Shown: positions 12,756 through 25,000, counted from the stretch's first letter. The stretch is 64,000 nt of DNA from Penium margaritaceum (GCA_023375785.1 SZWC01000099.1:361304-425303); one strand, 5' to 3'. Notes: generated by a model not told the origin, from the sequence alone. Made by a program: numbers and translations.

Positions 12756-13110
12756 ACACGAGGGATGTATGGTTAATAGAGGGCTTTTTATACACAGCAC
12801 ATTTAGTGTACTAGGTACCTACTATAATGAAATTTCCATGAAGTTGTCTAGAGAGGTAGTCATGATCAGTTCACTGAAAGCTATGTATATGATACTTGTG
12901 CCTTGGGAATTCAATGTAATTTTTTAGCGAGAGAAAAAAATATGATCTTCCCTTCTTGTTGTATAGTAGACGTATACATGTCTTCATGTTTTCTGATTGG
13001 TTACCTTTGTAAAGTGGGTGTTTACTTTCAGAATTGTTGGACACTAAATCTAAGCAGCTTCATAACGAGCGTACTTCTGCAATTGTTGCAGTGTTTCTTC
13101 GTCGGCGGCA

Positions 13111-14440
13111 TCTCCTCCCCCAGAAGCAACGAGTGTATTGGAGTTGTGTAGGTGGGTTTTGTAGTGTACAACCTTTACTTGAATACACTATGTGTACTAT
13201 ACTTTTAGTGTATTTTTTACATGTCCATCAGATACACACATCATATGCACTCTCCTAATACACTTCACCTATTTGGGGGGAGCAACATGGGAGCCGGAGA
13301 TCTCCCCCCCCCAAAATGGTAAAGTGTATTGGGGGAGTGTCTATGGTAAGTATATCTGACGGACACGTGAAAAATACACAAAGTGAATTGTGAGAATATG
13401 TCAATAGACACTCGTTGACCGTTGATCTATGATGATCGACAGTTGACGATGTACGATTTGATCGTCTATACATAGATGACGATCGATGATCGACGACCGT
13501 CGACTAGTCAATGACATCCATGTGTGCCGAAACCATATTGCACATTGGTAACCACATAGTCGGGACCCCATCTCCCCCCCCAGAAGCGACGAGTGTATTG
13601 GGATTGTGTAGCTAGGTTGTCTATTGTACAACCGTTACTTGAATACACTAAGTGTACCATACACTTAGTGTATTTTTCACATGTCCGTCGGATACACACA
13701 TCATATGCACTCTCCTAATACACTTTACCTGTTTTGAGAGGGGGGGGCAACATGGGAGCCGAAGATCTCCTCCTCCCTCCCAAATGGGTAAAGTGTATCG
13801 GGGAAGTGTCTATGGTACGTGTATCTGACACACAAGAAAAAGAAGAATATTTCAATAGACACTCATCGACCATCGATCTATGATGATCGATGATTGACGA
13901 TGTAAGATTCGATCGTCTATACATAGATGATGATCGATGATCGACGACCGTCGACTAGTCGATGACATGCATATGTGCGGGAACCATATTGCACATTGGT
14001 AACCACATAGTTGGGACCCCATCTTCTCCCCCCCAGAAGGGACGAGTGTATTGGGGTTGTGTAGCTGGGTTGTGTATTGTACACCCGTTACTTGAATACA
14101 CTAAGTGTACTATACACTTAGTATATGTTTCACATGTCTGTCGGATACACAGCTCATTTTCACTGTCCTAATATACGTTACTTGTTTTGGGGGAGGGGCA
14201 ACATGGGAGCCGGAGATCCTCCCCCTCCCAAAAGGGTAAAGTGTATTGGGGGAGTGTCTATGGTAAGTGTATCTAGCGGACACGCGAAAACACACAAAGT
14301 GTATGTTTAAGAAGATGTCAAAACCACTCATCGATCGTCGATCTATGACGATCAACGATCGAAGATGTACATTTTAATTGTCTATACATAGATGAAAATT
14401 GACGATCGACGACCGTCGACTAGTCGTCAACACATATGAT
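13111..14440. repeat. 455-bp tandem repeat, about three copies, rich in inverted repeats
   Basis: The landmark CAGAAG after a C-run recurs at about 13121, 13581 and 14034 (spacings of about 460 and 453 bp). Each copy carries a short hairpin near ACACTAAGTGTA, a larger imperfect inverted repeat whose arms read gtccgtcggatacac and gtgtatctgacggac around a G-rich/C-rich centre, and a block of overlapping GATCGA-type palindromes ending near ccgtcgactagtc. Copy 3 is the most diverged. The function is unknown. Confidence 0.85.
13642..13674. other. Perfect 15-bp hairpin in the 455-bp repeat
   Basis: AATACACTAAGTGTA at 13642-13656 is followed, after the three bases CCA, by its exact reverse complement at 13660-13674. 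Copy 1 (near 13183) and copy 3 (near 14095) have mismatched versions. The symmetry would allow a cruciform or RNA hairpin. Confidence 0.8.
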
Positions 14441-15149
14441 GATCGATAATAGGTTTGCGAGGGATTCGAGTGTGGGATACAAAATCCCCCTCTGCGACTG
14501 AAAGGAACCTGGTGGGCCCCGCTAGAGCGGGATCCAGCAGGAGCCCGGAAAAGAGAAAAAATCAAACCCTTAATCCTGGCAGTAAAATGGTATCGATTGT
14601 GTCTCTGCCTAGTTCCGCGTCCAGGAATATGCGTTTGCATTCTTCACAATAGTAGCATCTGTAAGGACTAAGGACAAATGTACGTCTGTTTCAGGAACTG
14701 TAAATGGAGTTGTGGAAAACGAAAGCATAGCTTTTGTTGGGTTTTTATATTTTAATCACCAGCATTCCAACAACTTTCGCATGTTGAGGCGTACAAGTAC
14801 ATGCTAATATGTATGAACAAACATGGTAAATTGAATTGTAACGTAACTTCCATGAAGGTACCATGAAATTTCCAAAGGCTTACATTTGACATGTACACTG
14901 TATGAAGAGTGTATTTGTTCAGAGGTGATTAATCATAAATGACACGAGTCAGCCAANATTTTAATCACCAGCCTTCCAAGAACTTTCGCATGTTGAGGCA
15001 TACAAGTACATGCTAATATGTATGAACAAACATGGTAAATTGAATTGTAACGTAACTTCCACGAAGGTACCATGAAATTTCCAAAGGCTTACATTTGACA
15101 TGTACACTGTATGAAGAGTGTATTTGTTCAGAGGTGATTAATCATAAAT

Positions 15150-16884
15150 GACACGAGTCAGCCAAGTCAGAGTGCCCTATCACAGTTCCGATCTACTAGG
15201 CATGACCCTGCAGGTATAGACAAGGTAAAAAACCGGTGGCTCGGTGTGGCTATTGTGTGCAATGCCTTGACAAAGTTGGCATGTCCCGCTGAACATGACC
15301 ACAAATGTATCCAAGTGACTTTTACTTCTATTGATCATAACACGAGTCACCCACGGTTAGAGTGTCCAATCACAGTACAGATGTACTTGGCATGATTTGC
15401 CGGTATAAACAAGGTAGAATACTGGTGTCTCGGTGTGGCTATAGTGCGCAATGCCTTGACAACGTTGGCATGTGTCGCTGATCATGACCACAAAGTTTAC
15501 CAAGTGACTTTAACTTCTACGAATCGTAACACGAGTCAGCCACGGTCAGAGTGCCCAATCACAGTTCAGATGTACTAGGCATGACCTTGCAGGTATAAAT
15601 AAGGTAAAAAACTGGTGGCTTGGCACGGCTATTGTGCGCAATGCCTTGACAAAGTTGGCATGTGCCACTGACCATCACCACAAGGGTTACCAAGTACCTT
15701 GAACGGCTATGAATCATGACACGAGTCAGCCACGGTCAGAGTGTCCAATCACATTGTAGATATACTGGGCATGATCTTGCAGGTACAAAACAAGGTAGAA
15801 TACTGGTAGCTCGATGTGGCTATTGTGTGCAATTCCTTGTCAACGATGGCATGTTTCACTGACCATGACCACAAAGTTTACCAAGTACCTTAAACGGCTA
15901 TGAATCATAACACGAATCAGCCATGGTTAGAGTGTCCAATCACAGTGCAGATATACCGGGCATGACCTTACAGGTGTAAATAAGGTAGAATACTGGTGGC
16001 TCGGTATGGCTCTTCTGTGCAATGCCTTGACAAGGTTGGCATGTGCCACTGACCATGACCACAAAGTTTACGAAGTGACTTTAACTTCTACGAATCATAA
16101 CACGAGTGAGCCACGGTCAGAGTGTCCAATCACAATGCAGATGTACTAGGCATGACCTTACAGGTATAAACAAGGTAGAATACGGGTGGCTCGGTGTGGC
16201 TATTGTGCGCAATGTATTGACAAAGTTGGCATGTGCCACTGACCATGACCAAAAAGTTCACCAAGTGACTTTAACTTCTACGAACTGTACCACAAGTCAA
16301 CCGCAGTCAGAGTACCCAATCACATTTCAGATGTACTAGGCATTACCTTGCAGGTATAAACAAGGTAAAAAACCGGTGGCTCAGTGAGGCTATTGTGCGC
16401 AATGCCTTGACAAAGTTGGCATGTGCCACTGACCATGACCACAAAAGTTAGCAAGTACCTTAAACAGCAATGAATCATAACACGAGTCAGCCACGGTCAG
16501 AGTGTCCAATCACAATGCAGATGTACTAGGCATGACCTTACAGGTATAAACAAGGTAGAATACCGGTGGCTCGGTGAGGCTATTGTGCGCAATGCCTTGA
16601 CAAAGTTGGCATGTGCCACTGACCATGACCACAAAAGTTAGCAAGTACCTTAAACAGCAATGAATCATAACACGAGTCAGCCACGGTCAGAGTGTCCAAT
16701 CATAGTGCAGATATACCAGGCATGGTCTTGCAGGTGGCAAACAAGGTAGAATATTGGTGCCTCGGTGTGGCTATTTTGTGCACTGCCTTGACGAAGTTGG
16801 CATGTGCCACTGACCATGCCCACAACGTTTACCAATCACCTTGAACCGCTATGAATTATAACACGAGTCAGCCACGGTCAGAGT
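15150..16884 (+). repeat. 190-bp satellite, block 2 (about 9 monomers)
   Basis: Same monomer and orientation as block 1. Adjacent monomers near 16440-16690 are almost identical, sharing the rare variants acaaaagttagcaag and ggtgaggc, a sign of recent unequal exchange. The block ends within a monomer at cagagt, where the 1.2-kb insertion begins. Confidence 0.93.
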
Positions 16885-18091
16885 TGTCGATAGTTTGTTA
16901 GAGGCTTGAGAGACTCAACGACAGCTGTAATGGTGTTTGCAAGTTGTGCGAAAACAGTAGCGAAGCATCTGAATGGTGAAGTTGGCCCGACAAGCTTATA
17001 GGTATTAGATCAATGGGATGAGAGCAACTGATAACCGATAGACCACATTGATAGGATGCTGAGCGGAGTCACAGATGCCGAGTTGATAGGAAACAAGTGG
17101 TCGCAGCAACCGAGGCGCGGGCGACGAGCCGTAGCGCCGAGGTGCGGGCGATGCGTGAGTGCAGCACCAAGGGTGCGGGCACGGAAGAGTTGAGGCCGCA
17201 GCACAGAAGAGGCGGGCCAAGGAGAGCGAGGCAACATTGATTGACGGAGAGGCTGAGCGATGCCGCAGTCTCGTGGTGCAGATGTCTGGTCCGTGGCACT
17301 GAAGGACGGGCAATAGTGTGGGCGCAGTGCTTGGTTAGCATGGGCGCTAACTGAGATGATAGAAGAGATAGCCACAGCCGAGAATATCGGGCAAGAGGAA
17401 TACAATCGACGAAGTAATGCCGCAGCCGGGAAGGCGGGCAAAGAAACGGATCCGAGATGTAATGCCGCAGCCATGATGGCGGGCGAGCAGAGAAGGATCA
17501 AAGCCGCTGCCGTGGTGGTGGGCGAGGCACGAGGCGGAAAGGGCAGGATGCCGCAGCCAGTGAGGCGGGCGAGAAAGAATATGAAGAACTGAATGACTGA
17601 TTTGAATGAACAGGCAGGGAAGACAAGGATAGGTCATAACATATATATGTCTACGCTAGCACTAGTTCTACAGATTGTACTACAAAAGCTTGTACGAGAG
17701 ATGCTGTTGGAGCCGAAGGTTTGCTGATGCTGCTTCTGCCAAGTTGAGCCGCGCACGGTATGATGGCGCGACTTGCAGAGCGAAGATATTCATGGTCAAT
17801 ATGGCGGGACCACCGTTTGTCCTGCAGTGAGGACCGGGCTGCCAGACTGATGGTGGGACGCTTGGACGGCCGTTACTGCTCGTAGCCGGTGGCCGACGTC
17901 TCTTGGCGGTTAAGTCGTTGCTGGATTGCCGCTTTTCGAGCCGTTTGTATTGCTGCTCCATGGACATTATCCGCACCCTTGTGTATTTTCTCTCGGCCGG
18001 GCTGCTCGAGACTTGACTGGGTACCCCAGTAACGTTTTTGCCGGGCTGGGTATATTATGTGTCTTGTGGGTATTGAAGCCTTTTTATAACA
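16885..18091. mobile_element. Solo-LTR-like insertion (1,207 bp)
   Basis: It interrupts one monomer at cagagt/gtccaatc. It starts TGTCGATAG and ends TTTATAACA, so it has TG...CA termini, and is flanked by agagt (16880-16884) and atagt (18092-18096), a 5-bp target duplication with one mismatch. Inside are GC-rich imperfect repeats of about 50 bp built on gccgcagccg and ggcgggcgag (about 17410-17570) and a related series near 17100-17180. There is no internal region, primer-binding site or domain. A solo LTR is the best reading; the orientation is unclear. A small non-autonomous element is the alternative. Confidence 0.68.
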
Positions 18092-18652
18092 ATAGTGTCC
18101 AATCACAATGCAGATATACTGGGCATGACCTTACAGGTATAAACAAGGTAGAATACTGTTGGATCGGTGTGGCTATTGTGTGCAATACCTTGACAAAGTT
18201 GGCATGTGCCACTCACCATGACCATAAATGTATCCAAGTGACTTTTACTTCTATTGATCATAACACAAGTCAGCCACGGTCAGAGTGTCTAATCACAGTG
18301 CAGATGTACTACGCATGATCCTGCAGGTGCTAACAAGGTAGAACACGGGTGGCTCCGTGTGGCTATTGTGCGCAATGCCTTGACAAAGTTGGCATGTGCC
18401 ACGGACCATTACCACAATGTTTACCAAGTACCTTCAACGGATATGAATCATAACACGAGTCAGCCATGGTCAAAGTGTCCAATCACAGTGCACATCTAAC
18501 ATACATGACCTTTCAGGTATAAACAAGGCAAAAAACTGGTGGCTTGGCACGGCCATTGTGCGCAATTCCTTGACTCTAGCGCACATCTAATATGCATGAC
18601 CTTGCAGGTATAAACAAGGTAAACAACCGGTAGCTTGGCACGGCTATTGTGC
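18092..18652 (+). repeat. 190-bp satellite, block 3
   Basis: About three monomers in + orientation continue the monomer broken by the insertion at 16885. A monomer near 18570 is truncated: the sequence jumps from ttccttgac to the later part of another monomer. Confidence 0.9.
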
Positions 18653-19256
18653 CGGGCTGACTCATATTATGATTCATAGTCGTTTAAGGTACTTGGTAAA
18701 CTTTGTGGTCATGGTCGGTAGCACATGCCAACTTTGTAAAGGCATTGCGTACAAAAGCCACACCGAGCCACCAGTATTCTGCCTTATTTATACCCATAAG
18801 GTCATGCCTAGTATATCTGCACTGTGATTGGACACTCTGACCGTGGCTGACTCGTGCTATGATGAATAGAGGTAAAATTTACTTGGATAAATTTGTGTTC
18901 ATGGTCAGTGGCACATGCAATTTGGATGTAATGACTTGACAAAGTTGGCATGTGCCACTGACCATGACCACAAAGTTTACCAAGTGACTTCAACTTCTAC
19001 GAATCATAACACGAGTCTACCACGGTCAGAGTGCCCAATCAGAGTGCACATCTAATATGCATGACCTTTTATGTGTGAACAAGGTAAAAAAACTGTGGCT
19101 AGGCACGGCTATTGTGCGCAATGTCTTGACACTTTGTCAAGGCAAGATCATGCCTAGTACATCTGTACTATGATTTGACACTCTTTCCGTGGCTGACTTG
19201 TGTTATGATCAATAGAAGTAGAAGTCACTTGGATATATTTGTGGTCATGGTCAGTG
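18653..19256. repeat. Satellite patch with alternating strand
   Basis: From about 18655 to 18920 monomers read on the minus strand (for example gactcatattatgattcat followed by ggtacttggtaaac). About 18930-19133 is + again, and about 19134-19256 is minus. The 19134 switch is a foldback: cttgaca is followed by ctttgtcaagg. These are multiple small inversions, or a collapsed assembly. Confidence 0.8.
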
Positions 19257-19503
19257 TGTCAGAAGAATGGAATGAATGGGAGCGAGAAGAGAAGAAACAA
19301 GCAGAAGCATTGGAGAGTGTAGGAGCTTGGTAGCGAGGTGACGGAAGCATAAAGGTGCGTGCAGATCCAAAGATTTAGTCGTAGAGCCTTGAGTAGGGCG
19401 AGGTGACGGGGTTCCGAGGTATATACGAGAAGAGAAGATCGGAGCGAGTGATGCGATGAGGTTGAGCGAATGATTGATAGTGACGAAGCGAAGAGCTATG
19501 ATG
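19257..19503 (-). mobile_element. LTR fragment of an NA2-like element
   Basis: It starts TGTCAGAAGAATG, the same terminal sequence as the left LTR of NA2 (39195), and shares scattered similarity such as accaaag and a tagtcgtagagc-like stretch. It is cut at 19503 by the CopB LTR. No matching right part was recognised beyond the composite. Confidence 0.6.
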
Positions 19504-20157
19504 TGTCAATGCGCCGGATAGCAACGGTCTAGAAAACAGGTCCCGACATGGGAGGCCGCCAACCGCTCTTGGTATTGCAACCAAGATAACATATCACCCT
19601 CAAACGAGGGATCCACACTTTAGGTTCGTTTGGTTTGCAACCTCACGAAGTCCGCATGTTGGTCTTTAGTGTCTACCTTTGGTTGGACACTCTGCGAGGA
19701 GTCTCAAAAGCCAGAACTGTAAATGGATGCATGCAAGGTACAGACTTTTATACTTGCAGAGCTTTGCTAAGGCTTCTGCTTGTAGTGGCTCCACTGGAGC
19801 CAACCTCAACCTACAATCCTACTTGGCGCGTCGTTAGACCTCCATGTGTCATCCTCAATCCAGGCTTTTGGTAAGCTTCATAGAACCTTCCTGTCCCAGT
19901 TTTGGCCACAAAGACAATTGTGGCCGTCGCGGGGATTGAACCCGCGATCTCTTGTTTGAGACTCCGATGCCTATTCAACCATGCCAAATATGTATGGTTC
20001 CTATGATGAGCCACAGGGGACATACCCATTATGGGTAGTGCATTCCTGGCCCATCTCAGAACAGACCAAGGGGACGTACTCCACAGAGCAGTGCATGCCT
20101 TGTCTATATGTGTAGCTAGCCAGCTAGGCAGTGGACAAGGTGCATACTATTTCAACA
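19504..20157 (-). repeat. 3' LTR of CopB (654 bp), same family as CopC
   Basis: This is the reverse complement of a CopC-type LTR over its whole length. On the minus strand it starts TGTTGAAATAGTATG at 20157 and ends GCATTGACA at 19504. It has the TATA box TATAAAA (19746-19752) and the tRNA-like segment, and is followed upstream by a purine tract (20158-20169). The 5' LTR is absent because the element is truncated. Confidence 0.92.
19919..19986 (-). other. tRNA-like segment in the CopB LTR
   Basis: On the minus strand it runs from TGGCATGGTTGAATAGG, which resembles a Pol III A box, to a T-arm-like hairpin with the B-box-like core GGGTTCAATCCCC. In this copy the T5 run found after the CopC versions is interrupted (AATTGTC). 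There is no proper acceptor stem or anticodon loop, so it is not annotated as a tRNA gene. Confidence 0.45.
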
Positions 20158-20218
20158 AATCTCTCCCTTGCACCTCTTTCCATCTGGCGCTTACTAGGCT
20201 CCATCATTGCCTTGGGGC

Positions 20219-20917
20219 TCACCCTTCCTCTTTCGCACTCCTCATGCTGAATCCACAAATGCCTGCATAGTGCAAGTGGCTCTCTAACGGCTTGGTCATG
20301 CAGTCAGCAAGCGTGCTCTTTGTTCCATAGTAATGCAAGTCCACCACGTTCGTCATGACCAGGTCACGTGAGTAGTGGTAACGTATGTCAATGTGCTTCG
20401 TTCGTCGGGAGATGATCTCGTCTTCAGCCATTGAGATGGCACTCATGTTGTCCATCTGTACGACCGTGGCATCCTACAGTGGTACTGTCAATACGCCAAG
20501 GAGGCTGCGCAACCACTGAGTCTCTTTGCACAACTCAGACAGAGCAACATACTCTGCCTCAGCCGTGGACACAGAAACACAATCCTGCTTCCAGCTGGCC
20601 CATGAGATGGCAGCGCCATTCAAGATGCACACGTATCCAGAGGTGGATTTCCTGTCATCGAGGTTTCCTCCCCAATCAGCATCGGTGTAGCACTTCAGGC
20701 GAAGGGGTTCCGTTTCTTCTTGGCCTCCAATGATGAGGCCCATGTGACGTGTCTTCTGCAGGTAGCGCAATATGCGCTTGACTGCCTGCCAATGTTGTGG
20801 CCCATGGTTGGCCACAAATCTGCTCATTTGTCCCACAGCATAGCAGATGTCGGGACGAGTCCCTACCATGGCGTACATGATGCTACCCACGGCAGAGTGG
20901 TAGGGGGTGTCTTGCAT
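20219..20917 (-). pseudogene. CopB pol remnant: RNase H end
   Basis: This is the last part of a Copia polyprotein. It begins near MQDTPYHSAVGSIMYAMV, the linker just after the RT palm, followed by CYTDADWGGN, STAEAEYVAL, TKHIDIRYHYSRDLV and a TGA stop at 20219-20221. One in-frame TAG lies at 20474-20476. It matches the end of CopC closely (both have LHYAG and a GM/SMRSA end). All of gag, protease, integrase and most of RT are missing: at about 20920-20945 the sequence passes into a Gypsy remnant on the opposite strand, so the truncation is a rearrangement breakpoint. The 3' LTR follows. Confidence 0.9.
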
Positions 20918-20929
20918 CTGGCAAACCAC

Positions 20930-21922
20930 GCACATCCTGCTCCGCGCCACAACCAAGGAGCAGTAGAAAGCGGAGGCGGACAAGGTGTACAAGACTCTGG
21001 GGGCTCAGATGGGGGTGGAGTATGACAGGCGGAAGAAGGATGACCTCGCCGTCACCTGTGAACAGTACGCGTGGGAAGGCGACCGCCTGTGGCGGACCAC
21101 ACCGCAGATCTTGTGGGTACCCCCGTCCACCATGCAGAGGGCGGTGATCGAGGCATACCATAACCACCAACACTCCGGCGTGCAGGCACTCAAGGAGCGC
21201 CTCACCCCTATCCTGCACGTGCCGAACCTGCTGGCGATCTAAAAGAAGTGGTGCAACACTGCGCACCATGTGAGTGACGCCGCAAAATCACGCCGCTGAA
21301 CATGCCGCTCTTCCTGTCCTCTCCCATTGGCGAGTCCTTGAACCGCATTATCATCGACTTTAACGGACCCCGTCCTCGCAACGCCCAAGGAGAGCGGTAT
21401 TGGATTGCAGCAGTGGACCACTTCACCAAATACACGTGGGTCATGGCTGTCCCCGATAAGTCCTCTGAGCGAGCGGCGCGCTTCATCCGGGAGGAAATAT
21501 TCTACCGCTTCGGAGGGTGTCGCGTGGTGCACAGCGACAACGGCATCGAGTTCGCAGGAGCATTCTGCGAGGAGCTCGCAAAGTGGGCGGTGCAGCACGT
21601 GCATTCTGGGCGGTACTGGCCTCAATCCCAGGGCCAAGTCGAACGGCTGCATGAGATTCTGGAGCAGGCGGTGGCCACCGCGGAGGTCAGAGATTGGGGG
21701 GAGACTAGGCGTGTGAAGAACCAAAAGCCCGAGTGGACTGAGCTGCCGTCGGTGTTGATTGCTTACACACGTCCACAGAACAAGAGTTCCGCAGAGAGGA
21801 GCCGGACGCCACAAGGTGGTGGACTCTCGGGTGGGAAGAAGTGGACCACGGAGCGGCACACATCGGTGAGGTTACCGTGGAGAAGTCCAGACCTGTGGTC
21901 CGTGGAGTTGTTCACAGTCTGA
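20930..21922 (+). pseudogene. Ty3/Gypsy-type integrase remnant, frameshifted
   Basis: The first frame (to about 21240) carries an H2C2 zinc-binding half (YHNHQHSGVQALKERL). After a frameshift near 21240 the reading continues with HCAPCE, a TGA at 21272-21274, then KITPLN and a full integrase core: first Asp in IIIDFNGP, second in HSDNGIEF, Glu in SQGQVER. Core spacing and the motif between them (AVPDKSSERAARF and EEIFYRFG) are Gypsy-like. Another in-frame stop, TAG, lies at 20964-20966. No RT, gag or LTR of this element is seen, so it is an internal fragment. The C-terminal part after about 21700 drifts from the family pattern. It is dead, but the integrase signature is clear. Confidence 0.85.
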
Positions 21923-22051
21923 AAATGGCGCGGAAGCGTCGCGGCCTATCTGAACTGCATAGTAGTAGTGGTGGAAGTGCCTGACCCGTGGAATAGCGCG
22001 GAGAACAGACATCCGCAGAGAAAATCAAGGACGCGGCACAATTGGGGGCAT
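21923..22051 (+). other. Tail of the Gypsy remnant before satellite resumes
   Basis: This is a non-satellite, non-coding stretch after the last Gypsy frame. The satellite resumes at about 22052 with atgtgccac. No target duplication matching the left side of the composite (19257) could be seen. Confidence 0.5.
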
Positions 22052-25000
22052 CGATGTGCCACTTACCATGATCACAAAGTTTACAAAGAGACTTTAACTT
22101 CTACGGATCGTAACACGAGTCAGCCACAGTCAGAGTACCCAATCACAGTGCACATCTAATATGCATGACCTTGCAGGTATAAGCAGGGTAAAAAACCGGT
22201 GTCTTGGCACGGCTATTGTGCGCAATGCCTTGACAATGTTGGCATGTGCCACTGACCATGACCACAAAGTTTACCAAGTGACTTTAACTTCTACGAATCG
22301 TAACACGAGTCAACCACAGTCAGAGTGCCCACTCACAAGACAGATGTACTAGGCATGACCTTGAAGGTATATATAAGGTAAAAACCCGTGGCTTGGTATG
22401 GCTATTGTGCGCAATGCCTTGACAAAGTTGGCATGTGCCACTGAACATGACCACAAAGTTTACCAAGAACCTTAAACGGCTTTGAATTATAACACAAGTC
22501 AGCCACGGTCAGAGTGTCCAATCACAGTGCAGATGTACTGGGCATGACCTTACAGGTATAAATAAGGTAGAACTCTGGTGGCTTGGTGTGGCTATTGTGT
22601 GCAATGCCTTGACAAAGTTGGCATGTGCCACTGACCATGACCTCAAATATATCCAATTGACTTTTACTTCTATTGATCATAACATGAGTCAGCCACGGTC
22701 ATAGTGTCCAATCACAGTGCAGATGTACTAGGCATGATCTTGCAAATGCAAACAAGGTAGAATACTGGTGGCTCGGTGTGGTTATTGTGCACAATGCCTT
22801 GTCAAAGTTGGCATGTGCCACTAACCACGACCACAAAGTTTACCAAGTGACTTTAACTTCTACGAATTATAACATGAGTCAGCCAAAGTCAGATAGCCCA
22901 ATCACAGTCCACATGTACTAGGCATGACCTTGCAGGTATAAACAAGGTAAACAACCGGTGGCTTGGCATGGCTATTGTGCGCAATGCCTTGACAAAGTTG
23001 GCATGTGCCACTGACCATGGCCACAAAGTTTACAAAGTACCTTAAACGGCTATGAATCATAACATGAGTCAGCCACGATCAGAGTGTCCAATCACAGTGC
23101 AGATGTACTAGGCATGACCTTGCAGGTATAAACAAGGTAAACAACCGGTGGCTTGGCATGGCTATTGTGCGCAATGCCTTGACAAAGTTGGCATGTGCCA
23201 CTGACCATGGCCACAAAGTTTACAAAGTACCTTAAACGGCTATGAATCATAACATGAGTCAGCCACGATCAGAGTGTCCAATCACAGCGCAAATATACCA
23301 GGCATGACCTTACAGGTATAAACAAGGTAAAATACTGGTGGCTCGGTGTGGCTATTGTGTGCAATGCCTCGATAAAGTTGGCATATGCCATAGACCATGA
23401 CCACAAATGTATCCACGTGACTTTTACTTCTATTGATCATAACACGAGTCAGCCACGGTCAGAGTGTCCAATCACAGTGCAGATGTACTAGGCATGAGCT
23501 TGCAGGTGCAAAAAACAAGGTAGAATACTGGTGGCTCGGTGTGGCTATTGTGCGCAATACCTTGACAAAGCTGGTTGTGGCACCGACCATGACGATAAAG
23601 TTTACCAAGTGACTTTGACTTCTACGAATCATAACACGAGTCAGCCACAGCAAGAGTACCCAATCAAAGTGCACATCTAATATGTATGACCTTGCAGGCA
23701 TAAACAATGTAAAAAACGGGTGGCTTGGCATGGCTATTGTGCGCAATGCCTTGACAAAGTTGGCATGTGCCACTGACCATGACCACAAAGTTTACCAAGT
23801 ACCTTAGACGGCTATGAATCATAACACGAGTCAGCCACGGTCAGAGTATCCAATCACAGTGCAGATATACTGGGCATGACCTTACAGGTATAAGCAAGGT
23901 AGAATACTGGTGGCTCGGTGTGGCTATCATGTGCAAGGCCTTGACAAAGTTGGCATGTGCCATTGACCAAGACCACGAATGTATCCAAGTGACTTTTACT
24001 TGTATTGATCATAACACGAGTCAGACACGGTCAGAGTGTCCAACCATAGTGCAGATACAGTAGGCATGATCTTGCAGGTGCAAACAAGGTAGAATACTAG
24101 TGGCTCGGTGTGGCTATTGTGCGCAGTGCCTTGACAAAGTTGGCATGTGCCACTGACTCATGACCACAAAGTTTACCATGTGACTTTAACTTCTACGAAT
24201 CGTAACAGGAGTCAGCCACAGTCAGAGTGCCCAATCACAGTTCAGATGTACTAGGCATGACCTTGCAGGTACAACAAGGAAAAAAACCGGTTGCTTGGCA
24301 CGGCTATTGTGCACAATGCGTTGACAAAGTTGGCATGTGCCACTGACCATGACCACAAAGTTTACCAAGTACGTTAAACGGCTTTGAATCATAACACGAG
24401 TCAGCCACGGGCATGGTGTCCAATCCCAGTGCTGGTATACTGGGCATGACCTTGCAGGTATAAACAAGGTATAATACTGGTGGCTCGGTGTGGCTATTGT
24501 GTGCAATGCCTTGATAAAGTTGGCATATACAACTGACCATAACCACAAATGTATCCAAGTGACTTTTACATCTATTGATCCTAACACGAGTCAGCCACGG
24601 TCAGAGTGTCCAATAAAAGTGCACATGTACTAGGCATGATCTTGAAGGTTCAAACAAGGTAGGATACTGGTGGCTCGTAATGGCTATTGTGCGCAATGCC
24701 TTGACAATGTTGGCATGTGCCACTGACCATGACCACAAAGTTTACCAAGTGACTTTAACTTCTACGAATTGTAAACCGAGTCAGCCACAGTTAGAGTGCC
24801 CAATCACAGTTCAGATGTACTAGGCATAACCTTGCACGTATAAACAAGGTAAAAAACTGGTGGCTTGGCACAACTATTGTGCGGAATGCCTTGACAAAGT
24901 TGGCATGTGCCACTGACCATGACCACAATGTTTACCAAGTACCTTAAATGAGTATGAATCATAACACGAGTCAGCCACGGTCAGATTGTCCAATCACAGT

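Larger units (their letters stand above)
12756..15149. other. Non-satellite island interrupting the array
   Basis: Satellite stops at about 12755 and resumes at about 15150. The island has an AT-rich left part (12756-13110), a 455-bp tandem array with hairpins (13111-14440), a segment I do not recognise (14441-14748), and a 208-bp segment that appears twice around a single N at 14957. No domain-bearing ORF is seen; the longest frames are under 90 codons. The island could be a DNA transposon or other insertion, but I found no clear terminal inverted repeats or flanking target duplication. Confidence 0.75.

Noticed and set aside
12756-15149. Terminal inverted repeats of a DNA transposon around the island
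   Set aside because: Short resemblances such as gaaatttcc near both ends are direct rather than inverted, and no flanking duplication could be recognised.
17010-17501. A 163-codon ORF in the solo-LTR-like insertion
   Set aside because: Several overlapping frames are open on both strands because of GC-rich repeats. The peptide is Ala/Ser/Leu-rich without recognisable motifs.
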